Shown here piece by piece: positions 10,494-22,332 of a stretch of DNA of 64,000 nt. The notes under the pieces were generated by a model. The model saw nothing but the letters and a program-made list of their open reading frames with translations, was not told the origin of the DNA and did no database searches. Source of the stretch: Cycas panzhihuaensis (Eukaryota > Cycadophyta); assembly GCA_023213395.1 (NCBI GenBank), contig CM041465.1:185945741-186009740 (forward strand), read 5' to 3'. The first letter of the stretch is position 1. The number at the start of each line of letters is the position of its first letter. The position numbers and the translations under genes are program-made.

Positions 10494-11200
10494 GCCCAAA
10501 ATGACCTAATTTTCTTATTCTTCTTCAAGCTTCCTTGCTCTCTTCTCTCTCTTTCACATGAGTTTTTTGTAGGAGTTCCCTGCAACTTTCAAGTTCCTTG
10601 TGCTCTAGCCTAAGGTCCACCTATTGCAGCTCTAATCCATAGCAGCAGGCTCACCAACTAGCACTTCCAAGCAAGGATTCATGCATAAGTGTAGCCTCCA
10701 CACCCTTCCTGCAACTTTTAGTAAGTGTGTTTCCATTGCAACACCTTCCCAAGGATATCTTGTAAGCATACCAGGTCTACCTTTTTCTACTATCTATAGG
10801 GGTAGATCTACCTCTCACATAGACCAGAAGGTATTTTCCATTATTATTCTATAGCTTTCCTTAGGTTTGTCTTGTCAAAGGTTAGGTCTTGAGTACATTA
10901 TTCCTTTCCTTATCTTCTTTGATGCATAAAGGAGGTATCCATCCACTCTTTGCCTGCTTTCCCTCTTGATCTCCTTATTCTCCCCTAGTTTTTTCTAGAA
11001 GGCTGTGGGAGAGGACTCATAAAGAGTGAGTAAAAGGAGTCGAGGCAAGATCCATACCTACTAGGCCTACTCTTCAATGGGAAAACCCCTTCTCCTCTTT
11101 TCTCTCCTTCACTTGTGCCTCTCTCGGGTTACTGGAGAGTCTTTGGGATTAGGCCTATGCTAGATTTCAGTGTATGAAGCCCTCGCTATGTTGTTTCCAG

Positions 11201-11278
11201 GCCTACACACCTCTTTTGGGTATCTTCTCCATCCCCTAAGCCTACACACCTCTTTTGGGTATCTTCTCCATCCCCTAA
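11201..11278 (+). repeat. 39-bp perfect tandem duplication in the Tat-1 LTR
   Basis: Two identical 39-bp units (11201-11239 and 11240-11278) starting GCCTACACACCTCTTTTGGG. They are absent from the Tat-2 LTRs, so the duplication is recent or specific to this copy. Confidence 0.9.
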
Positions 11279-12755
11279 TAGTGCCCTATATTCATCTTGT
11301 ATCCTGGCATAACCCATGTTGTAATTTGTTGACCATAGCTTACTTGCAACATAGGCAGCTTTTACAAACATTATATCACTTATTTCCTTTCCTATCCATT
11401 ACTAATAGGATATCCTAATCTATTGTACCTTACACCTAAGGGCAATGTGGAGGTGCATTTGCTGGAGGGTTAGCCATTCCGAGGCTAACCTCCCTTTGCT
11501 TTGGCATGTGTTATAGTACTTCTTAAGAGTTGGTTGAGTCACTTTTGGTGGAAGATTTATCTTACAACATCCTAATTTGTAATATTTCAACAGTTTACTT
11601 TTACGTAAGTATACACATATTATTTTTGTCTGCTAGCATCCCTCTCGAGAAGGGTAAAGAACTTTGTGATTGCAGGTTTGATGTGCCATCGGTGGAGAAA
11701 GGTAAGCGGCAACAATCTAGGTATGTTCTTTGGCCTCTTTCCCTTTAGTTGCTTTATTCTTTCATGGTTCCTTTTTCCTTCGCATTTCTTTGTTCCTTTC
11801 CTTTCATTCTTAGGGGAAGTAAGGAAACCCCACGTTGCTCATGCTACGAGAGAAGGAAAAGAGGGAGCGGGCATAGTGCAAGGTGAAGACCAAGTTTCAG
11901 ATACTTCATTCTTCAAGGTACACCTTTGCTCGTTTCATAAGTCTTTTCATGATTACCTTTAGCTTGCGTGCCTGCGTAAAAGACAATAAGGGAATAAAAG
12001 AAAAGAGAACCTATCATCATTATCTCACACACTAGTTCACATTGTAGGAAAGAGCACTCATTAAGGATCATCCCTTTCTCTCTTGCATTGATGTGTGTGT
12101 TGCATGATAGCTAGGTTCATTGCTTTCCCCTTTCCCCTTTCTTTTGAAAATAAAATGAGAGTGAGGATCCACTTTTGAGAGAGAGTATTTATTATTCTTT
12201 GCATTTGTATGCTTAGTTTACCTCTCATTCGCACACACACGACTAGTCTTTATCTCGTTGAGTCTATAGAGATTGGAATCCCTCCTCACATGCAAGAGTG
12301 GCAGGAACCCTTTCCGCTACCACTCTTGATCTATCTGATCCTCCCCAGTAGGTGGATTAGTTCTTAGAGGACTTATTCCCTAAGGTCCTTTCACTTTCTT
12401 CACCATACCTACATACACTCCACCTATGTCCTTTAGTTCATTTTCCGCGAGGATCTTTTCCTTTGTCAGGTCTTACTATCCCCTTCTGGCCATCCAAGGG
12501 CGGGAAGACCCTTGCTTTGAGGTTATTCGAGCAACCAAGGGTATCCCTCACCTACACTCCACTTTGAAATCAAAATCCAAGTTACCTTGAGGAAGTTATA
12601 CGCCATTTGTGGGTCTTGAACCTGCATTCTGATGCATAGACACCTTGTGTGGGTGCTTCCTTACACTTGTTGGTTTGATCCCTTTGCCCCAGAACCTTCC
12701 GTTAATTGTCTTATTCTGACTAGGTATAGTTGTCATCCTCATAGACGTAATTCTA

Positions 12756-13053
12756 GGAAAAAACACACATATGAAACATTGACAATCAATTAAAAATGCT
12801 AATACTTATATCGTAAATCACCAAATGATTTGAAACCTAAATGATTTTGATGATATTCAACCCTATTAAGGATCTTTTTTATATGATCTTAAAAGGTATG
12901 TCTAGCTAAGGGTTTTTACTCTTCAAATAGGCTAAAAGCCCTTTTAAAATATTACGTCTCTTGAATGACATCTCTTTGTTCCATGACTCTACTCACAACT
13001 GTATGAAATATTAACTCCTACTATATATTAATCCTTAACCATGTTCGCTAACA
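12756..13053 (-). repeat. Candidate LTR start of an older element, interrupted by Tat-1
   Basis: On the - strand a purine tract TTAAGGGGGGA (13064-13054) runs into TGTTAGCGAACATGG at 13053, a typical polypurine-LTR junction. The putative LTR continues left to the Tat-1 insertion point. AT-rich, no coding. No partner copy is visible, so this is tentative. Confidence 0.3.
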
Positions 13054-15555
13054 TCCCCCCTTAATGTAAATGTAGAATTTAGAACATAACATACAATTAT
13101 AAATAAACTTAATGTCACAGTCTAATAACCTTTAAGGTAAGTGAGAGTTGACCTTGTAGATCCTATTAGAACATATGATATTATTATATATGTAATATTT
13201 AATATTAATGTTGTGAATGCATACCCAACTCCACTTAGTAAATATATTGAGATACAATTATGCACACATTTATATATAAACATCTTATTATATTATATAA
13301 ACTCTCTAGAGAAATAATAGGCTACTCATGAGATGATTATTGATATAAATATATATACACATTACCTGAGAACTTGAGAAAGGTCTAAGACCTAGAGATG
13401 TATTTATTCTGATATGTAAGAGGAGCTCCCAACTCCACCTTCTCCCATGGTTTTTCCTACACTAGATTTTTCATGTATAAATCTATTGTCTCTAATGTGG
13501 TGTATGCTTGATCTACTTTATACTTTATTATTCATATTTATTGCTTTATATGTGTACATTCCTTATGATATAATTCATTGATTATATATGCATGATATAT
13601 TTTTATTGCATATATTCACTATATCACAACATGATATCAAACCTAAATTCTAACATGACATCTGAACACATTTATAAATTTTAACACAATATTAGAGTCA
13701 TATTGTAAAAGATCTTATGCAAGCATGAAATGAGCCTATACTTGAGTCAATTAATGAGTTATTATACTAATGCTAGAGCTAGTTTCATTGCTAATATAGG
13801 AACTAGTTATGAGGTGTATTTAATGAGCCAAAAATCTAAATATGTTAGTTATCCCAGTGGCATGTCACTATGATTCAGGAATAAGAAGAAGTTGATGAAG
13901 ATTCGCATATAGGATAAATGAGAGTCACTTGCAAAAGAAGCCATATGATAAAAGAATAACACTAACGGTATGTTAATTTATCTAAACTTATGTGGATAAT
14001 TATTTAAGCATGTTATACACATATTCTAGAATATATAGGTATGATACAAGTCCATTGAATGATGAAGATGTAAGAGAAATTATTACCAATTATGTTCACC
14101 TATATAGGTCATCTACTTATAGAAGTGACTAAGATTTTATGAGACTAAACATCTCACCAAATCTCACAATTAGTAATAACATATTATTTTATGAGAGTAT
14201 GATAGCTAAAGTAGGACTAATTATCCTATGAGAGCAAATGGTAGCCAGTACTCAGTCAGTGTGTGAAACAGGTAGTAGGCCTATACAATATGATGATTAA
14301 TAAAAATTAACATGTATAAGGTATGAAAAACAACATGATTGACAAATATTTAGTAGGTTGAAAGTAAAAGGTTATATTATGGACATAAAAAAGGTATGTG
14401 GAGCATATTAATTTATTGATGAGTGCATATATGTGGAGTGATTATATAATTTGATTATATTATCATGTCATGATTTATTGTGACATAAGAAATGAAAATA
14501 TCAGGGCATCAATATTTTAAAAGGCATGTGATATACATGCGAAGAGAAGATATTATTGATGAATGGTTTGATAAGAATATGAGGGTATAAGTAAATGAAA
14601 ACTTAATGACTATGATTTAGGCTACTATTGAAATTTAACACAATTGTTATTTGTACATCACCATTGGAGCTATAAATGTTTTATCCATTTGTGAGCAATT
14701 GTTTATATTTGTGAGTGGCTATTTATTCACTATTAAAGAAAAGAGCATGGAGATCTTATTACCATTGTTATGCCCTCACCTATGTCATTATACGATGCTC
14801 ATGTTATAACCTCATGTTACTTAATTCTTGGAATTATTTGTAATATGCCCATTAGTTGATCCTTATTATTAAGAACACCATCCTCTGAGCCTTAGATTTG
14901 CATTCTTAAGTTGTAGTTCTATCACCATCCATTTGACTCTTGTACCATTAATAAAATATTTTCACTAAAAACATAGTTAAGCCTTGCAAGTGGTATGTCT
15001 TGCTTGGTATAGTGATAGAGCCTGTGTTTTGCATGACTATTAGAGGATTATTTCTCCTGGAGACACTTAATAGTCTCATGGAATAAGGTCACCTAAAGAA
15101 GGGTAGGTGGGTGTTGGAAAACATTAGAGGCATCAAATGTATTGATGCAAAGTTTGAGGATTTGATGGAAGTTAATGAGCTTGCAAAAAAATATCAAACA
15201 TCCATCTAGATCCAAGGATAACTCTTGCTAGTTAACAACCATGGAGAAACCCTAAACTATATTATGGAGAGTTGCCTATGAAAAAGAAAAACCCATAGTT
15301 AAAAGATTCATGATGTCTAGTAGAGATCATCTAAACCAAGTAACTATGAGATTTCAACATAGAAAAAGACATCACAGATGTGCTAAAGCAATAATCATAA
15401 AGTGTGCCATCATCTACAACCAACCAAATCAATCTAGAGAAAATGACATGTGCATTGATTCATTGGAGAATGTAGAGAAGAAAGTTTCGATCCAAGAGAA
15501 GAAATCAATTCATCATAGAGAAGACACATGCAAAAAATTTTAACCTACATAAAAA
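13054..15555. other. AT-rich stretch without recognised gene
   Basis: About 2.5 kb of AT-rich sequence with many stops in all frames. At 13630 a TGATATCAAACC word follows CACAACA and resembles a decayed tRNA-iMet primer site (TGGTATCAGAGC), so a gypsy or copia LTR may end at about 13628. A 77-codon open frame at 15310-15543 (basic, His-rich) has no family I recognise and is probably chance or a gag relic. Confidence 0.35.
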
Positions 15556-15559
15556 ATTT

Positions 15560-16400
15560 TGTATTTTGATTTATAAATTAAATCATATTTGATAAAAGTT
15601 TGAGATTTGTGGTAAGAATGGACATGAAAAAATATTAATAAAATTTAAATTTTTTTATAATTATAAAATTATATTAAGATATATTTAATAAATTCAAAGA
15701 TGACAGTCTTTGTACCAATACCAATTCAAACTATTAGTCATCATATCAAAATTTTTATAAATTAATTAATCATTATGTGATTAGTTTAGATAATACCATC
15801 CTTAAGAAAGACTTTCTTAATAGTTTAACTAGTGTCATCTATTTTGAGTTATTACACTTAAATCCTAAGTCTTATGATGAACAAATTACTTATCAATACA
15901 AGCATACCTTAGTCTAGTTAAGATTAATGATTGTTGAAATTCCAACTCCCCTTTAAACCATTTGTCTTGATAACCTAAATAGAGATAGAGTTATTCATGG
16001 GGCTTCAACCCTTATTATCCCTTATTAACCTACTCATTAGGTTGTCTAAATTACCCCTCTTGCTTCTATTAGTTATTAAACCTAATTTAGATGTTTATAT
16101 CTTTCAATTAATATTACTTATTTATAATCTTATTATGAAAAATGAGTTGTAGAATATGCTCATTTAGGATGTACAACATCAACCTAATAGATCACGAAAT
16201 AACCAACTGAGGAGGCAATATAATCCACCCCCCTTATTCTTAAGACAACATCCCTCCTATTGCTTCTTAAACTAGATAGTAGTAATCACATTTTAGACCC
16301 CTTTACTGTAATCATTGTGGGATAATAAACCATTGTGAGAATACTTGCCATGAGTAGTTATGATATACTTTAGGTTTTAATTAACATTCCCTTGACCAAA
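15560..16400 (+). pseudogene. gag: Gag relic with CCHC zinc knuckle, older gypsy element Gyp-6
   Basis: A perfectly spaced zinc knuckle, C-N-H-C-G-I-I-N-H-C-E-N-T-C (CX2CX4HX4C), is encoded at 16307-16348. Upstream translation is rich in stops but gag-like (for example SYDEQITYQYKH near 15870). A zinc knuckle upstream of a protease in the same orientation is the expected gag-pol order. Capsid limits cannot be set. Confidence 0.5.
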
Positions 16401-17139
16401 ATTCTAATTAGTAAATTAGAATATACAAAATTCCCTTCCCTAATAATACTTTAAAATATGTTTACTTTGACTAGTTTACCCCTTTAGATGTTGAAGCTCA
16501 ACTTACCTCTGAAATTTAGAATCTATAAAGTTAGTTAAGCTTATTATAATTTAGACATAAACCTTCTCCTAATTCCTCTCCAATGATTGGATCTTAATTT
16601 TCATCGCTTGTTCTAAATACTTATGAGTTATCATTATTTGTGCTTTCTTCTACTTATTAATAACCTATCATACTATTTATTCTATAACCTTCTTCCAGGA
16701 TTCAAATTTAAGAGCTAGAGAATCTAGTAAGGTTGTTAGAAAGAGGCTCACCTCTCATATTTATTACATTGAATCCTTATGTATTTTACTGATGTATTTA
16801 TATTTCAATCCTTATCACAAACTTCTCAAAAGGAAAAGGTTAATTCTTTTGATCAATCAAAAGATATCGAATCACCTTTAATTGTCTCCAACTGCCAAAC
16901 TTATAGAGCTCCTAAGTGCCTACTCTTATGCTCAGTTCATGAGCTTCTACTTCATATTCCCTTATCAAGCATTAAAGTGTATTTCTTTAGGTATATCATA
17001 TTATGATGTGTTGGAGCATTATTTTTCCATGAGATAAGATTTTCTCCAGTCACTTGGGGTTTAATTTCCTAAACTTGTTTCAAAATTAATATCTTTTGAT
17101 CTTGTAATTCTGCCATCTAATATTTTCTCATTACCTGAT

Positions 17140-17450
17140 CATGGACCCTCAATGGTTTAAGTTGTTATAAATGAAATAATAACTCATAAAGTTATTAATG
17201 ACAATGGCTTAATATTAAGTGTAATGCCTATTTCTTTTATATGTATGCACTCTAACTTATGAAGATAGATAAAATTCTCATGATAATTAAAGCATTTGAT
17301 ATTGTTAAACATCCATTAATTGGCCAAATTTCTAATCTCTCTATTTCATTTAAGAGAAAATTAATTAAAGTCAACATTAAAGTTATTGACATCAAATTTG
17401 ATTACAACATTTCTACTCAGTCATAGTTAGATACTAGTTATGCATGATTT
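17140..17450 (+). pseudogene. Aspartic protease relic, Gyp-6
   Basis: Translation gives a retropepsin pattern: VVINEIITHKVI, then N-D-N-G-L-I-L-S-V-M-P (active-site D-N-G), then IKAFDI-like and IDIKFDYNI (the last resembling D-Y-N-I-L-L-G). This is the Tat-type arrangement but clearly diverged from Tat-1 to Tat-4, so a different, older gypsy family. The downstream coding continues after LTR-5, from 22333. Confidence 0.55.
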
Positions 17451-17536
17451 TCCATTCTCCCTTTTTAGAGAAATTTAGTTTCTTTATAAAAATCAAATTA
17501 AAGTTATTAAATTTCTAAAACTTTAAGCTAGTAGTT

Positions 17537-17866
17537 TAACATAAGACCATACCATAAGGTTAGGTTAGTAGGTTAGTGAAGGTTAAGGTTCATGAAATGA
17601 AATAATAAAGAAATAGGAATATGTTAGCTTAAAGATAGGTGAATATAATATTAGGAAGAGAGGGTGAGGCCTTTGTTATAAATACTTCACTCTATGTATT
17701 ATTGAGGTTATCTCATATTAATGAAATACCTCTTCCTTAAAGCTCATTATAGTGTGTATTCATTAGTTATTTTGGTGTACTCCATATTCACTTTCCACAT
17801 CCATCACTTTGGGTTTCTTGTTCCTATATTTCATATTAAAGAGGTAATAAGTACAAACTTATTATA
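17537..17866 (+). repeat. 5' LTR of LTR-5
   Basis: Aligns with 21985-22327 through shared blocks (GGTTAGTGAAGGTTAAGG, CTCTATGTATTATTGAGG). TATAAATA occurs at about 17677. Decay has changed the first bases (TAAC for TGGT). Confidence 0.75.
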
Positions 17867-17868
17867 GG

Positions 17869-17880
17869 CAGTATCAAAGC
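17869..17880 (+). other. Primer binding site, tRNA-iMet type, LTR-5
   Basis: CAGTATCAAAGC two bases after the LTR end differs at two or three positions from the plant initiator-tRNA primer site TGGTATCAGAGC. Confidence 0.6.
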
Positions 17881-17904
17881 AAGGCTAATTCTTTTCCCTT
17901 TCAA

Positions 17905-18680
17905 TGCAGTTGAGCAAGGGGGAGAGGATGTGTAAAACACTACCTTAGAATAGGTCCAAAGGATGAGGGGGACCTGAGTAAGGGAGGGTACGACTATACA
18001 CCCCCTATGGGATGCTCATACATCTTGTGTATGTAGTTGTCAGGATGGATAACACTTAATTGATTAGCTATGCCTAAGGCTAATATGTAGATATGTATGA
18101 CATGTTAGGAAAAGTTGAAAGTGAAAATCAAAGAACTATGCTAACTACAATGAATCAACCATAAATATAGTGTAAGCAAGTAGATGAGGTAAGTGTGAAT
18201 CAACCAACTAAAAGAGCTTAATGAGAAACTAGTAACAACTAAGATAGTATCAATCACCCTAAAGATAGAATCCTTGGAAGAACTAAACAACACACAAATG
18301 TCCTTATAGTATGAGAGGATTGATCAAGCATGAATGCCCACCCCTCCTATGTAACTACATGTCTATCCTATGGAAACTATAACCCCTTAAGGTGACTAAC
18401 CTATCTTAACCCCCTAATACCTACTCAATCTAAAGTGATAGACTCGATCTAAGAGATAATAAAAAGACTACCCAAAGTAAGAGGTCTAAAGAAATTAAAA
18501 CTATATTATAGATTTGCTTATAGATAAGTCTGTGGAGGCTTGTCAATACTAATAATGGCTCTCACATAAATATAAGAGTGACCTAGTAGTGTCCATATCT
18601 AATTCTAAAAAACCTTTATCTTTAAGAAGGTAAAGGAAGAAAGAGGCCACCACTCTCAATAAGAGAGATAAGGTTCACTC
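17905..18680 (-). repeat. Fragment of a Chr-7-type LTR nested in LTR-5
   Basis: Matches the Chr-7 LTR at 43823-45090 over its length, for example CCCCCTATGGGATGCTC and the following CATCTTGTGTA block, but lacks the 496-bp solo LTR present there. It begins TGCAG in both places. It ends against the LTR fragment that starts at 18681. No open frame. Confidence 0.65.
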
Positions 18681-18840
18681 TAATGGATATGTTGAACACT
18701 TTATAAGTGTTACATGGGTATAAGTATTACACCCAAGCCCTTTAGTGGGATTTGAGGGCCCATGGTAGGGCCCCCAACTAGGAGGTTTATGGGGCTAGTA
18801 GGCCCCCCAAGTAGGAGTTTAAGGGAAAAACCCCAACTGC
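18681..18840 (+). repeat. 5' part of an LTR of the same family as the 44305 solo LTR
   Basis: Shares GATATGTTGAACACTTTATA and the following 140 bases of G/C-run-rich sequence with 44305-44460. The 3' two thirds are missing. The antisense frame at 18710-18892 is a shadow. Confidence 0.6.
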
Positions 18841-21800
18841 ACAACAAGTACCAATATTTAGTGGAAAGGTGATTGAGAAGGACAAGGAGCAAAATATGCT
18901 AAAATTTTTCCACTCATTCCTAAAACCTACAAGAAAATTAATGATCTCCTCCACTTATAAGTAGCTAGTGGCATGCACTGATATTATAAAAAAAATTAGG
19001 ATATAAATAGTACTAAAACAAATGAGAATATTCAAAGTGACAAAATGATTAAAGGCCTTAGAAATGGTCATTTGTCCCCTTATTTTAAAGACCTACTAAG
19101 TGATACTTAGCCACTTTTCATTTATAAGGTATTAATCACTTAGAAAAGGGTGAAACAAGCATGATGAAAGTAATACATAAGATGGAACAATACACCAAAA
19201 CAAAAGAGAAGGAAAGCATTGCTTTACAAAATGAAACACAAGTCAAATATTGCCACAAAGGTAAAAAGATGAATTAGTAGGGGGATTGCCCCATTTTAAA
19301 GGATGAAGAGGATACTAATAATAATTTTCTCCAACCAATGAACATTTTAGCACATCTAGAAATCAATTCTAATGTCCAAAGTAGAACCCAAGGTGGGAAT
19401 TGGTGAACTTAGTATCTTTGGTAATAATTTGATATCATAACAACAACTTAACATACTATTAACTTGACCTCCTTTTCCATGGAAAATTGAGAGGATTTAT
19501 AAGTGAGGGTTAGGGGTTTGGCCCATGATTTCAAGCCCATTGGATTCCTTTTTTTTTTTAAAGACATAATTATAATAAAGGGTTTTACAACCTCATTAGA
19601 AGGGTTTTATAGAGATATACTTATTAATATTTTCCCCATCATTATACTATATTAATGAGATAAGGGTTTATTAATTGAACTTTATTACATGTTATGAGAT
19701 AAGGGTTTGTTGATTAAACTTGATTCATGTTAAGGCTAACATAGAAAAAGTAATCATCACTCTTAAGAGATTTTTAACTATGTTATTTAGATGTAGGTTT
19801 GTGTAGTACTATTTAGTGGCTCATTTTAAGAGCTATATACTTGTTGGGTGAAGTTTATAGCTATTAGACGATTTTTTACTATGTAGAATGCCATTTTTTT
19901 TAAAGTTTCAATATCAAGTCTAGTTGCCATATAGTTTGCAATTATGCTATGAGCTTAAATCTATAGTTGGTAGTATTGTTTGATTATCTATTGCTTGAAA
20001 TACTATATATATATAGGTTGTAGGTATTTAGGTGTTTTATTGGTAGTGTGATTGCTAGTACATTTGTTGTTGATCATTCTTTAATACACAATTTCAATTT
20101 GGTCATTTATTAGGACATTGGGAAAATTTAAGGCACTTCCCAAATGTTCATTCTTCATTATAAGGGTTTTAAACCATATTTGATGGAGTATTCTTAATGC
20201 ATAGAGAGTAGATTTACCCCATAGATTAGTGGAGATCCTTGGATTCAACCAAAACTACTCATAGGAGAAGAAATGCTTCATAGAAATATACAACCCAAAT
20301 AAAAAGTGATACTATTTCTTTTATGTTTTAAAATGTCATTTTCTACATTTTTTTTCTTCAATTTAAAGTTGTGAGAAGATACATTCCAAGGTTTATATAT
20401 AAAGTTTCATCAAATTAGGTGTAGTATCTGGTGAATAATCTCTAGTCAAAGGTTGTGGATCTACGTGTAGGCCCTTGCATAAAAGTTAGGATTTTTTGAG
20501 GTGAAAATTCTTTTACCTATTGTTCTAAGGCATAAAATTATATTAAATCCCTTTTAGTAAGTGTTTGAAATCCATCAATTGTTATATGGCATCATTCAAC
20601 ATGACTAAGAGCAAAATGAACGGGGCTTAAACCTAATTAAAGGAACCTATTCAAAAATTTAATAACTACTTACACAAGTTTACCCATATCTTTTCATTAG
20701 AGTATCAGATCAAAGTGTTTCCTATTGTATTAGATTCTTTACTTTAATGTGGTTAGAACACATGGTTATACAACTACTTTTTCTAAAGATTTGATGCACC
20801 TTTTGTAAGTCAACTTGCCTATAGAAAACGTTTAGTAGTTTTTACCTTTGGGTACCCTTACTTTCAAAATTTAAAACTTAATCATCCAAATTCTATTTTT
20901 GGTGAATTTTTTATTTTTTCTTAATTCATGTATTTTTTCTCCTTAAAACTTCTTCTTTTATGCTTTTATTTTTTTTTAATAGAAAAAATCATATAAAAGG
21001 ATCTTTTATAATACATATTAAAAGTTTACATAAGGGATTATTATTTTGTAATACTTTATATTATACATTCTTTCCAAGATTGTACTTTCTTTAAGCCATT
21101 TAGACTTTGGCTAGTATACCATTTCTCCTAAAGCCATAGGAAAAACCAAAAAATTAAAAAGAAAGAGCACTTGTAATAAGGGGATTAATTGACTATAAAC
21201 ACCCCTCTATTTCTCGTCTCTTCCACTTCCTCTAGTAGCTTTTATAATGGATCCTATTCCAAGGGAAAACATATTGATAATATTTAAAGATATGCAAAGG
21301 GCTCTTTCTCATATAATGGTAAGGCAAGTTCAAGTCCCTTCACCTACATCTTTGCCACATGGTAGAGTGATCAACTAGGACTCCATCCCCTTGGGAGAAA
21401 ATAATGCATTATAAGATTAACAAGTTGAAGTTTTGGAAGAACAAACTATATAACCTAAACCTAATGAAGTCTCAAGTATTAAGGTAATTTTGGATAAGCA
21501 TGTGGAGGACTATGATGAGAAAAATAAATACCCTACCTCATTTACATCTTCTCCATAGGATAGTGTGATCAAGACTCAATCGGTTCTCCTAAAAGAAGTC
21601 ATTTTTTACCTGTTGGAAAAGGTGAAGTTTCAAATGATAAGGATGACTTTCTTCCCCCTCACAGTGGTAATTTGGAGGCACTTCTCTCTTTAAATGAATA
21701 TAATCTTAGTTTGTGTGAACATAATATTAATAATCTTTATATGATTGAGGAGAAACCAACATCATATACTTTACAAATGAAGGAGCTACTCTTTCTTAGT

Positions 21801-21984
21801 TTATATTATCACTTACCAATACCTATGCAACACTCTTCAATAATAAATTCTATAATAGTAATATCTTCTCATTAATGCCATGATCAAACAACTACCTATG
21901 ATATTCTAACAACAATAAGGGATGGTATATATGTTCTTGTATTAAGATGCTTTTAGGCTAAAACATCTAAAGGAGGAGGCATAG
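18841..21984 (+). other. Interior of LTR-5: gag-like traces and unrecognised AT-rich DNA
   Basis: Around 18900-19300 the translation has a faint gag-like segment (IKGLRNGHLSPYFKDLL) with stops. From 19500 to 21230 I see only AT-rich sequence, including a short imperfect repeat GAGATAAGGGTTT at about 19658 and 19698. From 21247 a discontinuous frame starts MDPIPRENIL and continues with stops to a 67-codon open piece at 21672-21875; I do not recognise it. A purine tract AAAGGAGGAGGCATAG (21969-21984) is the likely polypurine tract. Confidence 0.45.
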
Positions 21985-22327
21985 TGGTGAGCCCTGACCA
22001 CATGAGATTAGATTAGCAGGTTAGTGAAGGTTAAGGTTAGGGGACTTAAATAATAAAGAAATAAAGGATAGACTAGATTAGAGGTAGGTGAATATGATAT
22101 TATAAGAAGAGGGTGAGACCCTTGTTGTAAATACCCCCACTCTATGTATTATTGAGGTTATCTTATGATAATTAAATACTTATTGTTGGGGGCTCACTAC
22201 GATATGTCTTCATTGGTTATCTTTTGGTATGCTCCATCTCTACTTCCCACTCTATTTGCCTTTATCACTTTGAGTTTCTCACTCTTATCTTTCATATTAA
22301 GGAAGTAATAGGTGCAAGCCTATTACA
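21985..22327 (+). repeat. 3' LTR of LTR-5
   Basis: Begins TGGTGAGCCC after the purine tract and ends CCTATTACA, followed by the target duplication TAGTT. Contains TAAATACC at about 22127 and the blocks shared with the 5' LTR. Confidence 0.8.
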
Positions 22328-22332
22328 TAGTT

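Larger units (their letters stand above)
1..12755 (+). mobile_element. Tat-1: Ty3/gypsy (Tat/Ogre-like) LTR retrotransposon, 5' truncated by window edge
   Basis: A large gypsy-order retrotransposon read on the + strand: gag C-terminus, protease, spacer, RT, RNase H and integrase, then an antisense PMD gene, a second RNase H, a polypurine tract and a complete 3' LTR ending near 12755. The same order recurs in Tat-2 and Tat-3 on the other strand, which is how the limits were set. The 5' LTR, primer site and gag N-terminus lie left of the window. Many stops and several frameshifts make it non-coding today. Assignment to the Tat/Ogre group rests on the two RNase H domains and the antisense PMD gene, both known from that lineage; the exact clade is inferred. 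Confidence 0.85.
9784..12755 (+). repeat. 3' LTR of Tat-1 (about 2.97 kb)
   Basis: Starts TGTTTATTGACTCC after the polypurine tract and ends CGTAATTCTA, aligning with the LTR end GCGATTCCA of Tat-2. It carries a TATA box at 10488-10493 preceded by an inverted AACCCTAA repeat, an upstream palindrome (TAAACTT...AAGTTTA around 10324-10351), a T13 run near 10371, and a 39-bp tandem duplication. It is longer than the Tat-2 LTRs (2.6 kb). The downstream flank would begin GGAAA at 12756; the other target copy is outside the window. Small open frames inside (for example 10055-10324 and 11170-11418) show no family resemblance. Confidence 0.75.
17537..22327 (+). mobile_element. LTR-5: 4.8 kb LTR retrotransposon with TAGTT target duplication
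   Basis: Two direct repeats of about 335 bp bound the element (17537-17866 and 21985-22327), flanked by TAGTT on both sides (17532-17536 and 22328-22332). A tRNA-iMet-like primer site follows the first LTR and a purine tract precedes the second. The roughly 4.1 kb interior has almost no recognisable pol, so it is either very decayed or non-autonomous. It sits inside Gyp-6, between its protease and downstream spacer. Confidence 0.8.

Noticed and set aside
11201-11278. Two identical units considered as a CRISPR-like or minisatellite array
   Set aside because: Only two adjacent units without spacers; a simple tandem duplication in an LTR.
15310-15543. 77-codon basic open frame as a small host gene
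   Set aside because: No homologue recognised, no promoter or splice context, and it lies in retroelement relics.
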